This document shows positions 10,703-22,735 of a DNA stretch of 64,000 nucleotides, piece by piece; position 1 is the first letter of the stretch, and each line of letters opens with the position of its first letter. Made by a program: the position numbers and the translations under genes. The notes under the pieces are model-generated. The model saw only the letters and a list, made by a program, of their open reading frames with translations, was not told the origin of the DNA and ran no database searches. The stretch comes from Epiperipatus broadwayi. Lineage: Eukaryota; Onychophora; Udeonychophora; Euonychophora; Peripatidae. Location of the stretch: assembly GCA_028023455.1 (NCBI GenBank), contig JAQFVV010006208.1, positions 12,236,984 to 12,300,983 of the forward strand, written 5' to 3'.

Positions 10703-10854
10703 AAATTAATGAGTTACATAGTAATTTAAAATTTTCATGGATTTATAGATGTAAATATTGAAATATAATGAGAATTTTCCTATAATAATCTAGTTAAAAT
10801 TTCAGCAGTAATGTGACCAGGGCAGCAGCCAATAAAAACTCCTGCAATAAATCA

Positions 10855-11060
10855 TATATATATATATATGTTGGTATGAAGATTTTCATGGGTTGCATAT
10901 ATATAAAAGACATATTTTGTGGGTTCATCCATGTTAAAAAATTTAAATATTGATATACCGACGTTTCGACTTGATCACACAAGTCATCTACTGGGTGATA
11001 AATGATAGAGACGGTTTGTACAGGCGCTACAATCACTGATATATATATATATATATTCAA
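10855..11060 (-). mobile_element. Element end with hammerhead-like motif, family H
   Basis: On the minus strand, ATGA is followed by a perfect hairpin GACTTG/CAAGTC, then GAAACGTC. The CTGA part is damaged (AGTAGATGA) and no stem I is evident. It is flanked by AT runs at 10855-10869 and 11038-11056. Probably a decayed hammerhead of the Penelope-associated kind. Confidence 0.4.
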
Positions 11061-11355
11061 ACTTAAATACTTTTAATTTTAAAGATTTAAACATAAATAT
11101 AATAGAAACCTTCATGTAAATAAAGAAATCAAGTGATAATCAGTTACAAACTTTAGAAAATACTGAAACTTAGGTGATTATATATAGACCATAAAGGATC
11201 CGGGCTATATAAATCCCAGTTTGCTTATTTTTAATTGATTGTTTTAACATTTTTTTTTTGAGATTAAACAAAAGATTTTAATATTATATATTAAACATGA
11301 AAAATATAGATGCCCTGAAAGGCCGACATTTAGACTTCAATTATAAACTAACAAA

Positions 11356-11760
11356 AACTAAATGTAAAGTAATAAGATAAGATATTTTATGGTAATATTT
11401 CCACACTAGAACTCAATATATATTTATTTATATTATTCTATTTATGTCTATACTTAGCACTTTCGAAGGAACGATGCCTTCATTTTCAAAGCTATAGATA
11501 GATAGTTCTAATAACGATGTTTAATTTATTTTAAAATAAATTAAACATCGTTATTAGAACTATCTATCTATAGCTTTAAATTAAACATCGTTATTAGAAC
11601 TATCTATCTATAGCTTTGAAAATGAAGGTATCGTTCCTTCAAAAGCGTTAAGTATAGAAATAAATAGAATAATATAAATAAATATATATTGAGTTTTAGT
11701 GTGGAGATATTACCGTAAAATATCTTATCTTATTACATATATAAACCACACATTTAGTTA
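11356..11760. mobile_element. Foldback/MITE with ~180-bp arms and an internal duplication
   Basis: The arms match from AAACTAAATG at the left to CATTTAGTT at the right, running through 'aataagataagatatttta' and 'ctatctatctatagctt' blocks. The inner part of the right arm (about 40 bp starting AAATTAAACATCG) is tandemly duplicated, making the structure asymmetric. No ribozyme motif. Confidence 0.85.
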
Positions 11761-11799
11761 TTTAATAGTTAAATGTAAAGTACTAAAGCAACCCTTTCC

Positions 11800-12600
11800 C
11801 ACCTTACTATATATCCCATTTCAAACACAAATTTATTCACTGTAATCACATTTTCTTTGCGAATTCAAAGCCCTTTGTACTGATTTTTTTTCCAAGCTTT
11901 TTTTATTAATTACATTAACAAAAATTAAATGTACATACATCCCTATAGCATCTATTTTTCCCCCTCACTAAATATCACATTTCAAACATGAATTTATGTA
12001 CTATAATCACACTTTATTCATGATTTAAATACTATACTTCTATAATTAAAAGCACATTTTTCAAGAATTTTTTTAATGGCAGTGACTGCCATTACTGCAG
12101 AAGTTGTTGCTTTATCAAATTTTTTTAAGATTTAATGCAAATTAAACAAAACATTTTAATATTATATAAATAAATGTCCAAATTTTAATAAAGCTAAATT
12201 AAAATTTACATTTTTAAATATATGTTATGTTTGCTAGTTTTACAACTTCAAATATATATTTAATAGAGCACCCTCTGAAGAAAAAAAATATTTTTTTTTC
12301 CTCATAGTCAGTCAATTGTAAGTTTTTTAAGCTTTATTAATAATTATATTGTTCATTAATGTCAGAACCCAGCCTTGTAAAGGCCTGTGTTGTTGTTTGT
12401 TTGCTCTAACAAATTTTTTAAAGTTCTAATGTAAATTAAACAAAACATTTTAATATTATAAAAATAAATTACTGAATTTTAATAAAACTAAATTAAAATT
12501 TACATTTTTAAATATATCTGTTATATTTGATCACTTTACAGCTTCAAATGTATATTTATTAGAGTGCCCTCTGAATTAATAGTTACTGTTTTTTAATTGG
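11800..12600. repeat. Diverged direct repeats
   Basis: A ~150-bp block containing CTAAATTAAAATTTACATTT then a phrase ending GTGCCCTCTGAA occurs at about 12120-12275 and 12425-12580. A second pair around ATTTCAAACA is at about 11815 and 11975, with traces near 12940 and 13195. Unit about 300 bp; nature unknown. Confidence 0.55.
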
Positions 12601-13065
12601 TGTGTAGTTCATCTGAACTATATTAGAGGATTGACAGGTCATAAAAGCATGGAGCACCCAAACATCAGATTATAAATCAGCACTTGTGGTTTCTGCAGCT
12701 GGCTGGGATGGAATACAAAAATGAGTTGTTTTTGTAATTTTTTGTTTTTAAGATTTAATGTAAATATGTTGTTTTCATTAAATATTACTAATTTGTAAAA
12801 ATTCATTAACATTGTTAATTATGTCATTCATCTCAATTATATTAGGGTACTAACACAATAAAAAATTATGAAGTGTCCTAATGTCAAATTAGGAATTAGT
12901 GTTTGTGGCTGTTTATGCGGGTGGATGAGAATCTTTACTGCAAAATATATACTATATCTCTGTAGAATTAAGAGCATGCCAATTAGCTCTAAACAAGCTT
13001 TTTATTTTATTTATGATAAATGCTACTACAAGAGAAGGCATTCAAATCATTTTTATCTTGGATTG

Positions 13066-13106
13066 TCCCCATACCGGTTTCAACCTATGGGTCTCTTCAG
13101 TGAGGA
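13066..13106 (-). ncRNA. Type I hammerhead ribozyme, all core elements intact
   Basis: Reading the minus strand: stem I strand TCCTCA; core CTGAAGA (position 7 is variable); stem II GACC-CATA-GGTT (four pairs with one G-U); GAAA; palindromic ACCGGT forming or sharing stem III; cleavage triplet GTA; stem I strand TGGGGA. Stem I pairs over six bases with one G-U. The two- or three-base stem III is typical of hammerheads of Penelope-like elements, which can cleave as dimers. The surrounding element (about 12900-13130) resembles one arm of the 59.5-60.1 kb foldback. Confidence 0.88.
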
Positions 13107-13499
13107 GTTGGAACATTAGATTCAAAAAACCAACTCAAGCAAAGCATTTATCTAAAAATTAAGTGTTAGAAGAAGATCTGACTTTTTATTATTACTATTA
13201 TTATATCTCTGTAGTTAAGAGCACTTGTATTGATTTTTTTCCCCAGTGTTTTTTTAATTAATTGCATAATTACTTCCTTTGCATGAACATATTGGTTGTG
13301 ATGTCATGGGACAAACATTCATTCACCAATCAGACAACAGAGAAAACATGGATTTTATGTATAAGATAATTCTTGCTTTAAGATTGCAGAGATTTATGTT
13401 TGTTTAAATAAAAATTTGATTTATGAAAATTAATATTATAATTGTCAATAGAGGGCAGCACAAATTTAACAAAAACAAAATAAAAAAATAGTATTTAAT

Positions 13500-14210
13500 T
13501 TGGTTACGAGTAAAGGGCAGGCAACAAGATGGGTGAGAAAGATAATGCGGTATGCAAAAGATTTAGATAAAGAATTTACATCAGTATATTTGTACAAAAG
13601 ATGGGATGATTGGGTTGGGGGGATTATTGAGTGTTATAGTGGTAAGGAATGAGAGAAAAGAATAGATTTATTAATAAAGAATAGGGAGTTAGAGTATGGA
13701 GAGTAAAAAGAGTTTAATATATATAGAAGCAAACAGAATATTAGGTGTGAGTTAAAATATGATAATAGTAAGGAAAGTAAGGCTAGAATGGGATTTATAG
13801 CAACAAGAGAATATACATGTAAATGAAAAAATATGGGTGATTTAGTCTAAATTGTGTAAGGAAGGAATAGAGAATATTAGACATTTGTTAATTGAATGTA
13901 AATGCTTGAAAACAGAAAGGGTACAAATAATGAAGTTATGGAAGAATAAATATGAAAAAAGTGATTATACAGAAAGTGGATTATTGGCTTTCATGCTGGG
14001 TTTGGGAAAAGATAAGGGGGATTTAGATATAAAGATTATAGAGTTGACAAAGATTATGTTGTGGAAATGGGATGGAGCAGAATATGGGAAAATTTAGAGT
14101 GGGGAGTGGATGATAAAGTGGCCAACAGGTTTCTCTGGGCATAGTTGCTGAGAGATTCCTGACTCGTTTAAGGAGAAGTCACAATACATCACATCACCTC
14201 ATTCAGCATA
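13500..14210 (+). pseudogene. LINE 3' remnant with C-terminal zinc knuckle and CATCA tail
   Basis: Broken frames, with an open stretch at 13852-14097. It begins CKEGIENIRHLLIECKCLKT, the CHC-type zinc knuckle found at the end of many LINE reverse transcriptases. The element ends in a short 'acatcacatcac' microsatellite tail at about 14183-14200. The last ~250 bp recur at 33130-33420 with the same tail, which defines the 3' end of the family. Upstream frames have several stops. Clade not determinable. Confidence 0.75.
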
Positions 14211-14779
14211 TTTTTTATTATTATTTATCATTTCAAATAAGGTAGAAAATAATATATTTTATAGTCAAAAAATAAAAATATAATTAATCAGTAATAATAA
14301 AAAATAAAATAAGTAAAATATATTAGATATCTTGGAATAATAATAGATAAAAATATATTGGAAACATATTAACATGCTAATTCATAATATAAATTTAGAT
14401 TATATTTTATAACAATGTTTTACAAAATCAAAGATACTTTTTTTCTAAATATTCTTATTGTTATACATAAATCTTTATTCCAATATAGAATAATGCTTTA
14501 TGGTTCCGCAAGCTGAAATTTCTAATTTTAATAAATTAACAATACTGCAAAAAGAATAAATGATTTAATGGGGGGGGGGGGTATATAAAAAGGGGGGAAA
14601 TGGGTACAATAATTGTTGAAGATACTATTGTAAAAAATAAAAAAATTGATAGTACTTTCTAAAAATCTTACATCGTAAATAAATTTTAGAGTATGAAATT
14701 GATATGAAGAATTTTTAACTTCAACGTTTTAACTTTAAATATCTTTAATACATGAAATGTCCAACAATGTACATAAAAA
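14211..14779. other. AT-rich sequence with a G run
   Basis: Contains a 10-G run at about 14571-14580. A phrase IMLYGSAS on the plus strand near 14490 hints at another LINE scrap (compare LLYGSE in LINE tails) but is too short to call. Confidence 0.35.
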
Positions 14780-15420
14780 CGTTCACATTTTGATTTCTAA
14801 CTATAACAGAGTTCAGAAGATGTTGTTGTATTGAGCAAGGTTGCATTCATATCTTTTTATAACAATTTTCTGTCGAAACAAAGTACTTGAGGTATTCATT
14901 ACATGTATTGTGCAAAAATTCAAAAACAAATTTTTGACTTTGTAAAATTAATACCATTACAAGTGAGTCATAGTTACTGTTTCTACTAATATATGTATCA
15001 GAATTTTATCATTTACTAATATTAATGCAATAATTCTACTCAACAAGAAATTAGACTTTCGTTCTTTGAATTTAATGAATCTAGAATTATAGTTTGAGCA
15101 TTAATAAGTGGATCCAAACAATTTTTAATATCATTAGTATGTTTTTATATATCTAATAATTACAAGAATAGATGATATCAAGTTCGATCGTACAGCAAAT
15201 TTAACACCACACACATTCCTTTCATTTATTAAATTGCTCTTTCAAAAAAAACTTAAAACCACTTAAAAACTTCTGCAATACAAGTCTCGTTGAGAATAAC
15301 TATATCAAGATTAAATATTGGCAAATCTTTAGCCACAGATACGATTCTACTTTCAGCTCTTTAAGGGTTCTCATCAAGCAAAGTTCACATTTTATACATC
15401 TACGTTAAAAAAGTAAATTC
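14780..15420 (-). pseudogene. LINE endonuclease domain remnant
   Basis: The minus strand reads TLLDENP, then a stop, then RAESRIVSVAKDLPIFNLDI followed by VILNETCIAE. This matches the beginning of the apurinic-type endonuclease of RTE-like LINEs, in which an ET pair follows a hydrophobic strand. Downstream come GVKFAVRSNL and, at about 14830, NATLLNTTTSSEL, both expected further along the same domain. Stops and frame changes show that it is dead. The reverse transcriptase part is not present below 14780. Confidence 0.72.
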
Positions 15421-17245
15421 ATTTTATTATCATCATTTCCTTCCACTTTGCTGCCATTAGTAAGACATTGCAACTACTGTATCAAATAAAAAAATCCATC
15501 CAACACTGAGAACTGTTACCATATTCTATGAGTCAATTCATTTAAAACTATTCCAGATTTTTAAAATTCATAGAAGATAAAGGATGCATAAAGAGTTTAT
15601 GAAAAATTCAGTTTCTGTATGCAAGACTACAATTCAATAACAAAGGATTTGCATTCTTTATATAATCATAAATATTTGTATATAAATATGGAATAGAAAT
15701 AAATATAGGAAACAAAATTATATAAATAATTAATGGATAGAAATATGATACGTAAAACACAATCTATTTGTTCGATTCTAGAGATAAACAATGACACGAA
15801 AGGCTCTATATCAGTGTAACCAACCTTTCTGCTAGTTGAAATAACTGAAAAAAATAGATAAAAAGAAGTAAGATAAATAGTAAGGAGAGGATTGGCCACC
15901 CAAGCATTCTTACATGCATTTATACTAACTTTATTTCTCTCAATGTTCATATTAGTAACAAAATAAAAATATGTATTCAAATTTATTTTCATTACTAAAA
16001 TCATTCTGATATAAAAATTCATATTGTAAGTATTAATTAGTGCTAAAATTAATTGCCTACAGAAATATATTATCACTTCAGATCATTTTTAATTTTAAAA
16101 AAAATATAGAAATGAATAAAAAATTACAATTTCAAATAAAACTTTCATAATGAAGTTTAATTTAAATATTTTGAAATTAAAATTTTATTGTATTATAATT
16201 AACTCCAGATAATATTTTTAACAAAGTATGATTTTTTTTTCTTTATGTTTAGAATGAAGATTTTTTTTTTTCTATTTGTTTTATCTTTAATAAAAAATAT
16301 ATACATATTGTGGTCTTTTTTTTCTAAAAAAATGTCTTTATATTTTATATTATTATCATTTGTTAAGATAAGCAAATGTAAAACAACTATTATTTACATT
16401 TGCTAATCTCAATTTTTATAGAGATGGTTAATCTCACAAATATAAGAACAGAGAGAAGTAAATGCAAAGAGTCATTACTCATTTATATTTTAAATATTTT
16501 ATTTTCACTGATTCATGGTCTCTTCAAATTTCTTTTGTCTTTTGTTCTGGTTTTCATTCACATACGGAAAGATTACTTTCACTTCTAAAAATTCAATTTA
16601 AAATTTTTGTCTTCTATTTATTTTTACTACTCATAATTTTGTCTGCTCTTAAAGTATTATTTTGAGTCTTCTCAATATTTAGTCTTGTTTTTCTTTATTT
16701 GAAACAGATAGTAGAACTTGATACTTTTTTAATAAAATATATGAATATTATCAATACAGTACATTTGAATTTATGTGAAAGTAAACTACCGTCTCAGCAC
16801 CCCTAGAAATAATCTCTCCATCAGAAGTGAAGATTGTATTACACGTTTTTTTTCCCCAATTTACATTCAGCACATCCAATCAACTCGATTCAATTTAAGG
16901 ATAATAATTTATTACTCATTTGCCTGTGACATTGCTAGGAACTGGCTACTGAGAAAATGAAATTTAATTTATCTATAATGTGAAAAAATGTTCCAAGATT
17001 TATTTAGTTTAGATATGAATCTTAAGTCATGGATTTCCATAATGCCACAAGTCTTTGTTTTGTTTTTAATTATACTTTAAAATTAGTAATTGTAATCTCA
17101 AATACAAATTTGTATTCTTAAAATTAAAAAATATATAGTTCAAGATTATTTTGCTATTCATAATAATTAATAATCGTTATTTATATATATATCAATAAAT
17201 AATTAAATACTATATGTAACAATATTAAATAATGTTAATTTAACT
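15421..17245. other. AT-rich sequence, no gene seen
   Basis: Several open frames exist (15666-16076 minus, 16400-16665 plus), but they are composed of F/Y/I/L/K/N and look like AT-rich noise. The first 150 bases may be the 5' region of the LINE to the left. Confidence 0.45.
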
Positions 17246-17328
17246 TACTTCATTTATAAAAATTATGATTTTTCATCAAGCATTGCCTCGTGAAAAATCA
17301 TATTTTTTTATAGATGGAGTAAATTACT
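17246..17328. repeat. Hairpin with ~32-bp arms
   Basis: TTATGATTTTTCA and TGAAAAATCATA lie at the core of an inverted repeat with a ~15-base loop (TCAAGCATTGCCTCG). Confidence 0.7.
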
Positions 17329-17499
17329 TATATATATTAAAACGAAAATTTTCATATGTATGAGATGTAAAAATTTAATTCCTAGAATAGCTGTGTGGTG
17401 TCAACCATGACTGATTGTATTGAAATCACAAGTATTCGTTTGTACATGTTTAAGCTAACACATGTGTAAATTTTAAGCTAACATATCTGTGATACACTT

Positions 17500-18620
17500 T
17501 GGCATAAAAATGGGTGATTAAAATTTTAAACAATGTATTAATACCAAATTTTGTGTGAACATTGGAAAATGTGCTACTGAAACATTATAACTGTTGCAAA
17601 TGGCATGTGATGAAGTTTCTACGAAGAAATTGAGTATGTTTGAGTAACATAAGAAGTTCAAAGGTGAATGAGAAAATGTGACTGATGATCCTAGAAGAGG
17701 ACAGCCAAAAAAACCACTGATGTTAATATTAACAAAATATGAGATGCAATATGGTCTGACTGGCGATTAAGGGTGAGATTGATAGTTAAAGAATGGCAGA
17801 TTAATTGAGAATCAGCTAATTTTAAATAAAGAATTAGACATGAGAAAGATTTATGTAAAGTCTGAGACTAAGATCTTGATGGAAGATCAGAAACAACATT
17901 GGTTTGATGTTGCAAATGATCTTTCTTTAAATATGCATCTGCTCCTGAGAATAATTACAGGTGTTGAAACTTGGTGCTTCTAGTATAACCAAAAAACAAA
18001 ATGTCAGAGCATGTAATGGAAATCCCCAGATTCATTGCATCCTAAACACTTTAGGCAAGCATGTCACATTCACTGTTTAATACCATGCTGGTGTGTTTTT
18101 TTATCACAAGGGAATAGTCCATCAAGAATTTATTGAACAGGGACAAACAATCAACCAACAATGTTATCTAAACATACTTCAGAGATTATGAGATTCTGTT
18201 TGAAGAAAAAGACTCAAATTGTGGCCTAGTAAATGGAATCACTCATCACGACCATGCACCAAGTCATGGTGTGCTCATTGTGATACTTTTTAGCCAAAAA
18301 ATCAATTCCACAACTAGACCATCCTGTCTATTCACCTGACTTATCTATCTGTGATTTTTGATTATTTCCAAAATTAAAAACTGTGCTGAAAGAATGAAGA
18401 TTTTCAACTATAACTGATATCCAAAAGAAAATGAAACATCTGTTCAAATTTATTCCTAAAAATGAGTTCCAGGTGTGCTTTCAGAAATGAAAATGCCATT
18501 TTAATCAGTGTATAAATACACAAGGGGTCTACTTTGAAAGCAACATTAGTCACTAGTGTACACTTTCACGTGCATATTTTATAAAGGTGCATTCTGAGAA
18601 TTAAATTGTCGCACCTTATA
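17500..18620 (+). pseudogene. Mariner transposase pseudogene
   Basis: Frames on the plus strand match a mariner transposase in order. The N-terminal helix-turn-helix has FCVNIGKCATET, then a FKGE..NV.DDPRRGQP linker (about 17660-17710). Then come TGVETWC (the first catalytic aspartate region; here ETW follows GV), GIVHQEF..QGQT (about 18110), a HDHAPSH block (about 18250, second catalytic region), and SPDLSI.DFxLFPKLK (about 18340). The tail is at about 18530. Many stops and indels. A candidate 3' inverted end containing GGTGCATTCTGAGAATT lies at 18590; I could not find its 5' partner. Confidence 0.82.
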
Positions 18621-19140
18621 TACGATAAAAATAAAATATTTTTTGGTTGGTATCATGTATTACTTTTCTGTAATGAATATATGCTTGGATAAGATATAAA
18701 AAATGAATATACTATTATGAGCAGCTTTTTAAATGTTATTTTTGTTTATTTATATTTTTTAGTAATACCCCAAAAAGTTTGTACATATATACACACACAT
18801 AAGTACATAAGGGACCAGTAGAGATGAAATCAATAGTGATTTTCTAATTTATAAGATATTGAGAGTTTGAATGATTTTTCATCTTTAATACAATCTCTAC
18901 CTAAAAATAACCTGATACCCATTTATTGACTAATACTGGATGGTTGATAGTTGTTTATGGAATACAAATCTAAGACAAATCTCAATTTGATTGGAAATTT
19001 AAAAATAAAATAAAAAAACTTTTCAGAATTTACATAACTCAGATTCGAAACTGAGTTATACATGAGACATGGATGCACTATCCTGTAATGCTCACATATA
19101 TTATAATAATAAATTGAAACATAATATATATATATATGTA
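18621..19140. other. No gene seen
   Basis: AT-rich; short CA/TA repeat at 18784-18800. Confidence 0.4.
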
Positions 19141-19369
19141 ATATATAGAGCTCGCAAGTAAGTTCTTAACAAGCTTTGCAGAATATCCCCAATTCCAGAC
19201 CGGTTTCTGTTACTGGCTTCCTCAGTGAGGTGCTAGGATATTCAAGCATCCAGTCTAATGCTTGAATATCCTAGCATCTCACTGAGGAAGCCAGTAACAG
19301 AAACTGTTCTAATGTTGGTGATATTCTGCAAAGTTTGTTAAGAGCTTATTTGCGAGCTCTATATATAAC
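19141..19369. mobile_element. Foldback element, family C, with two hammerhead-derived arms
   Basis: The arms run from TAGAGCTCGCAAGTAAG to GCGAGCTCTATATATA. The minus strand of the left arm reads CCTCA, CTGAGGA, a weak stem II, GAAA, ACCGGT, C, TGG. The right arm repeats this on the plus strand with CTGAGGA and GAAACTGTT. Stem II is shorter than in families B and D, so activity is doubtful. Confidence 0.8.
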
Positions 19370-19689
19370 ATTTGTAATACAAACTTGTTAAATTAGGTCA
19401 TGTAACATATGACTTGATTTCTTTATAATATATATGTAAATATATATTAATAAATCTATACCTTGAAAATAATCAGAGTTGCTTTAAGATACTTTTACAT
19501 AAAGAATGGGTTGTTATTCTATTGTACATAGCAGAGTTCAAGATCTGAAAAGCTGATGGATCAAAATACATGAATATTCATATTTATATGTCAAATGAGT
19601 GTGCTAAAAAACTACAAATAATTTATTTACGGACACAAACACATATAAATAACTTCATCAACACCAACATTACCAAATCTTATTGATCC

Positions 19690-20257
19690 ACAAGAGGATG
19701 AAAATCTTTCCAAGTTAGTTTTCCCAATTCAAAGCCTTTCTTCTCTACATCATACCAGAAAATTTCTTTTGTTCTTCCAATATGGTCCTGTTTAGGTCAT
19801 TTACAATTGTTTGAATCCAGTTTTGTCTTCAACTATCAATCTATTGTCATTTCTTTTAGCAATATATTGAGTCTAACTCTATTACCATCTCTTAATTTTT
19901 TCAATGATGTCAATAGTACTTCTTTGTTCTCCCATCCATGCATTTTCATTTTTGATTCTTTTTGTTACTTCCAATATATATCTCTAATTTATTGAATGGT
20001 TTCAAGTCTCTGTATTGTCTGCTGGTAATTTTCCAAGTCTTTGGTTCATAAGTTAAAACTGGCAAATCATCTATTAAAAGACATTTCTTTACAAATACAT
20101 AGGTGTATTCCATTTTAATACTAAGTATTTCCATCAAATGCAATCTATTCAATTTCAGTTCCATGATTAATTTATCCATTGTGACTCTGCCCTCACCAAT
20201 AAATTGATGTATTTGTACTGCTAATTTTTTTAATTCATGATTACAAATTTTCCTCAA
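19690..20257 (-). pseudogene. LINE C-terminal fragment
   Basis: The minus-strand frame (103 residues ending at 19946) contains VLTYEPKTWKITSRQYRDLK, the equivalent of the LLYGSETWTLT segment downstream of the reverse transcriptase in RTE/CR1-like LINEs. Further fragments (WIQTIVNDLNRTILEEQKKF, then RRKALNWEN) continue to about 19700. No zinc knuckle visible. Its orientation matches the endonuclease piece at 14780-15420, but the order is wrong for one element, so they are separate insertions. Confidence 0.65.
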
Positions 20258-20689
20258 AAATAAAGATCATGGCATTTCTTAGTCTTAAAAGTAAAAAGCC
20301 AGTGAACTCATCCTTATATCTAATGTGCGTGTTTGTGAACAGTCCATTTATTTCGATTAGCATCTAAGAGTAACCATTAAATAGGAAACTTCTTTTTTTA
20401 CTGACAAACACATACATATATAATAAGTTACCCCCTAAAAATAAAATATACATAAAAGTTTTAAATTATAATAGCAGAAAAAAAAAAGAAGCAATAATAA
20501 TATAGAATTTATACAGAAGTACTTTCGATTAGAACTTATGTAGATTAAAAAAAACATGTCATATGATTTTTCAGGCAGTGTGGATGAATATTAGCACTTC
20601 ATCTATTTATATTAATTTATAAAAATTGCTACTTTAATTTTTCTCTTTCTATGACATCTTTATTGGTCTTTTTTGTTTCAAAAGACATT

Positions 20690-21200
20690 TATTTGTGCCT
20701 CATTGCCAACGAGGAGAGGTTAGATGACTTACATTGCAAGTTAACATTGCCAACTATAACGGCTTTATCTGTCTGCATGGGGAATCCCCACAGTGAAAGG
20801 AAACCTGTATAGTCTCATTCCATCCACCCAGAGATCACCACACACTCAGACTACCGCCACATCAAAGGATTTTTTAATGGATTTTCTGGGTAAATTTTAT
20901 ATTGCTTATCCTGATTAAGTCATAAATTGAATATTCAAGGACCAAACAATATGATGTATTATATGTCTGGACCCACAGGGACTTCAATCCGACTACTGCG
21001 CATCCGGGTCACAAATCATTTCAGTACGAATGTACATAGGTTACTAATGTTCAACCAAAATTCTACATATATAACATAATGTAATCTTTACAGTACAAAA
21101 AATAAAGTTTTTTGTCCCGCCAGGTCTTCTGCGATTGCATTCCGTCACTCAGCGGTCCTGGAGTACCCATTAAGCACCGTCTTTCATTCAGTAGTTGGGA
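20690..21200. other. Unexplained higher-GC island
   Basis: Two blocks (about 20700-20880 and 20960-21200) are clearly richer in G+C than the surroundings, with phrases such as GGGAATCCCCACAG and GACTACTGCGCATCCGGGTC, and an AATAAA at about 21101 followed by TTTTTTGTCCCGCCAGG. It could be an old LTR with its polyadenylation signal or another retroelement end; no partner repeat in the window and no open frame. Confidence 0.35.
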
Positions 21201-22495
21201 GTATACTAACTTAATATGCAAATGTTTCTCAAGGCTTTTTTCCTATAAAATTCTTGGAAAATATGATATGAAGATAAATTTATAAAATACTACAAGTAAT
21301 GTATAATAGTATTTTAATTTCTTTGATCATAAAAAAGTATTTTCTAACTTTATATTGACCTTCAATTTGGATCATACAAGCAAATTACACTAAAGAGCCC
21401 GTAATAAAGAGATAATCTGCTAATAATGATCTATGCAGTGCCTGCAAAATCATAGGATATTTGTTTATAGACTGCATAAGTTCAGTTAATAATGACTACA
21501 ATTAAATAATATTTTTTTTGTAGAAGTTGTATATTATAACTGTAATTTTTTTACTGTTATTGTAATTTAAAACTATTATATATGTATATCAAAATCAATG
21601 ACTGCATATCATTAGCTGAAATTTAAATATAGTAAATTACTACAAATCAAAGCATGCGACTAATCCCTTCCTGACTCAAGTTAAGACAGCCATTATGCAA
21701 TGGATAACCATATCATCAATGATTATAAATATGAATATACCATATTGATTGTCTCTATATGCCCACATGAGGTTATACTATTTATTGAATCTTCATCATC
21801 AATATCAAAAACCTCATTCATCATTCATCATAAAATATGGTGTCTGCATCATTTCTAGAACAATCCATCATCATTGACTAAGTTCAATCACTCCGAGCAT
21901 ATTCTCAATAAAATAAGAGGGATGAATTGGTTTCATTTATTTAATGTTAACAACTTTTAGATATTTTTGGGAACTGACTGTAAGAAAAATATCAGCCTTA
22001 TTTGTTTTGAAGTTATAAATATTCTCAGCCCTCTGGCAATAGTTTATTATAAAAGGACTGGTTTCCCGTTATTATTCCTTAAATACTTTATTCTCTTCTA
22101 CTACTTAGAAAATGACAAAAAAAAATAGCATTATCTCACATCCATATTGTAGAAAGTAGCAAATATTAAAGTCAAAAAAAACAAACATTATGGATGTTGT
22201 GCTAAATGAAAAATAAAATTTCAAACATCACATTTTTAGTATGTTAAATGTCAATTATGAGAGATTAAGATATAGTAATAGAATACCGAAAAACAAGCAT
22301 TAATGAATTTAATTATAAAAAAAAGTTCTGAAACAAAAGTACTGTAATTTTATAATAAGGAAGTATCATATTTTAAATATCATCAAATGTTTAATTATCA
22401 AAAAAATATTATTAAGAAACATAAACTGCATATAATAACATATATATTATCAAAATCTCACTTTTCTTTATTTTTGCCGTAATATCCTATAAATA
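21201..22495. other. AT-rich sequence, no gene seen
   Basis: No repeat or frame of note. Confidence 0.4.
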
Positions 22496-22735
22496 CAATT
22501 TATCCAAACTGCTTCAAACACTTTTTAGCAAAACTCTTTATTTGTACATATATATACACCTACGTTTCGACTGACCTGCAGTCTTTTTCAGAGCAAGTTT
22601 ATTTTGATCTTCTAAATAAAAAAAAACAAAAAACTTGCTCTGAAGAAGACTGCAGGTCAGTCGAAACGTAGATGTATATATATGAACAAATAAAGAGTTT
22701 TGCTAAAAAGTGTTTAAAGCGGTTTGGATAAATTG
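22496..22735. mobile_element. Foldback element, family E, hammerhead-like arms
   Basis: Both arms contain CTGAARA, then an A, then the hairpin GACTG-CAGGT-CAGTC, then GAAACGTA. The right arm (plus strand, CTGAAGA at 22640-22646) has all five stem II pairs. ACGT is palindromic, as in hammerheads that pair stem III between two molecules. Bases flanking the core do not form a stem I, so cleavage is uncertain. Confidence 0.7.

Noticed and set aside
15666-16076. 136-codon minus-strand frame
   Set aside because: Composition (F, Y, I, N, K) is that of random AT-rich DNA; no motif.
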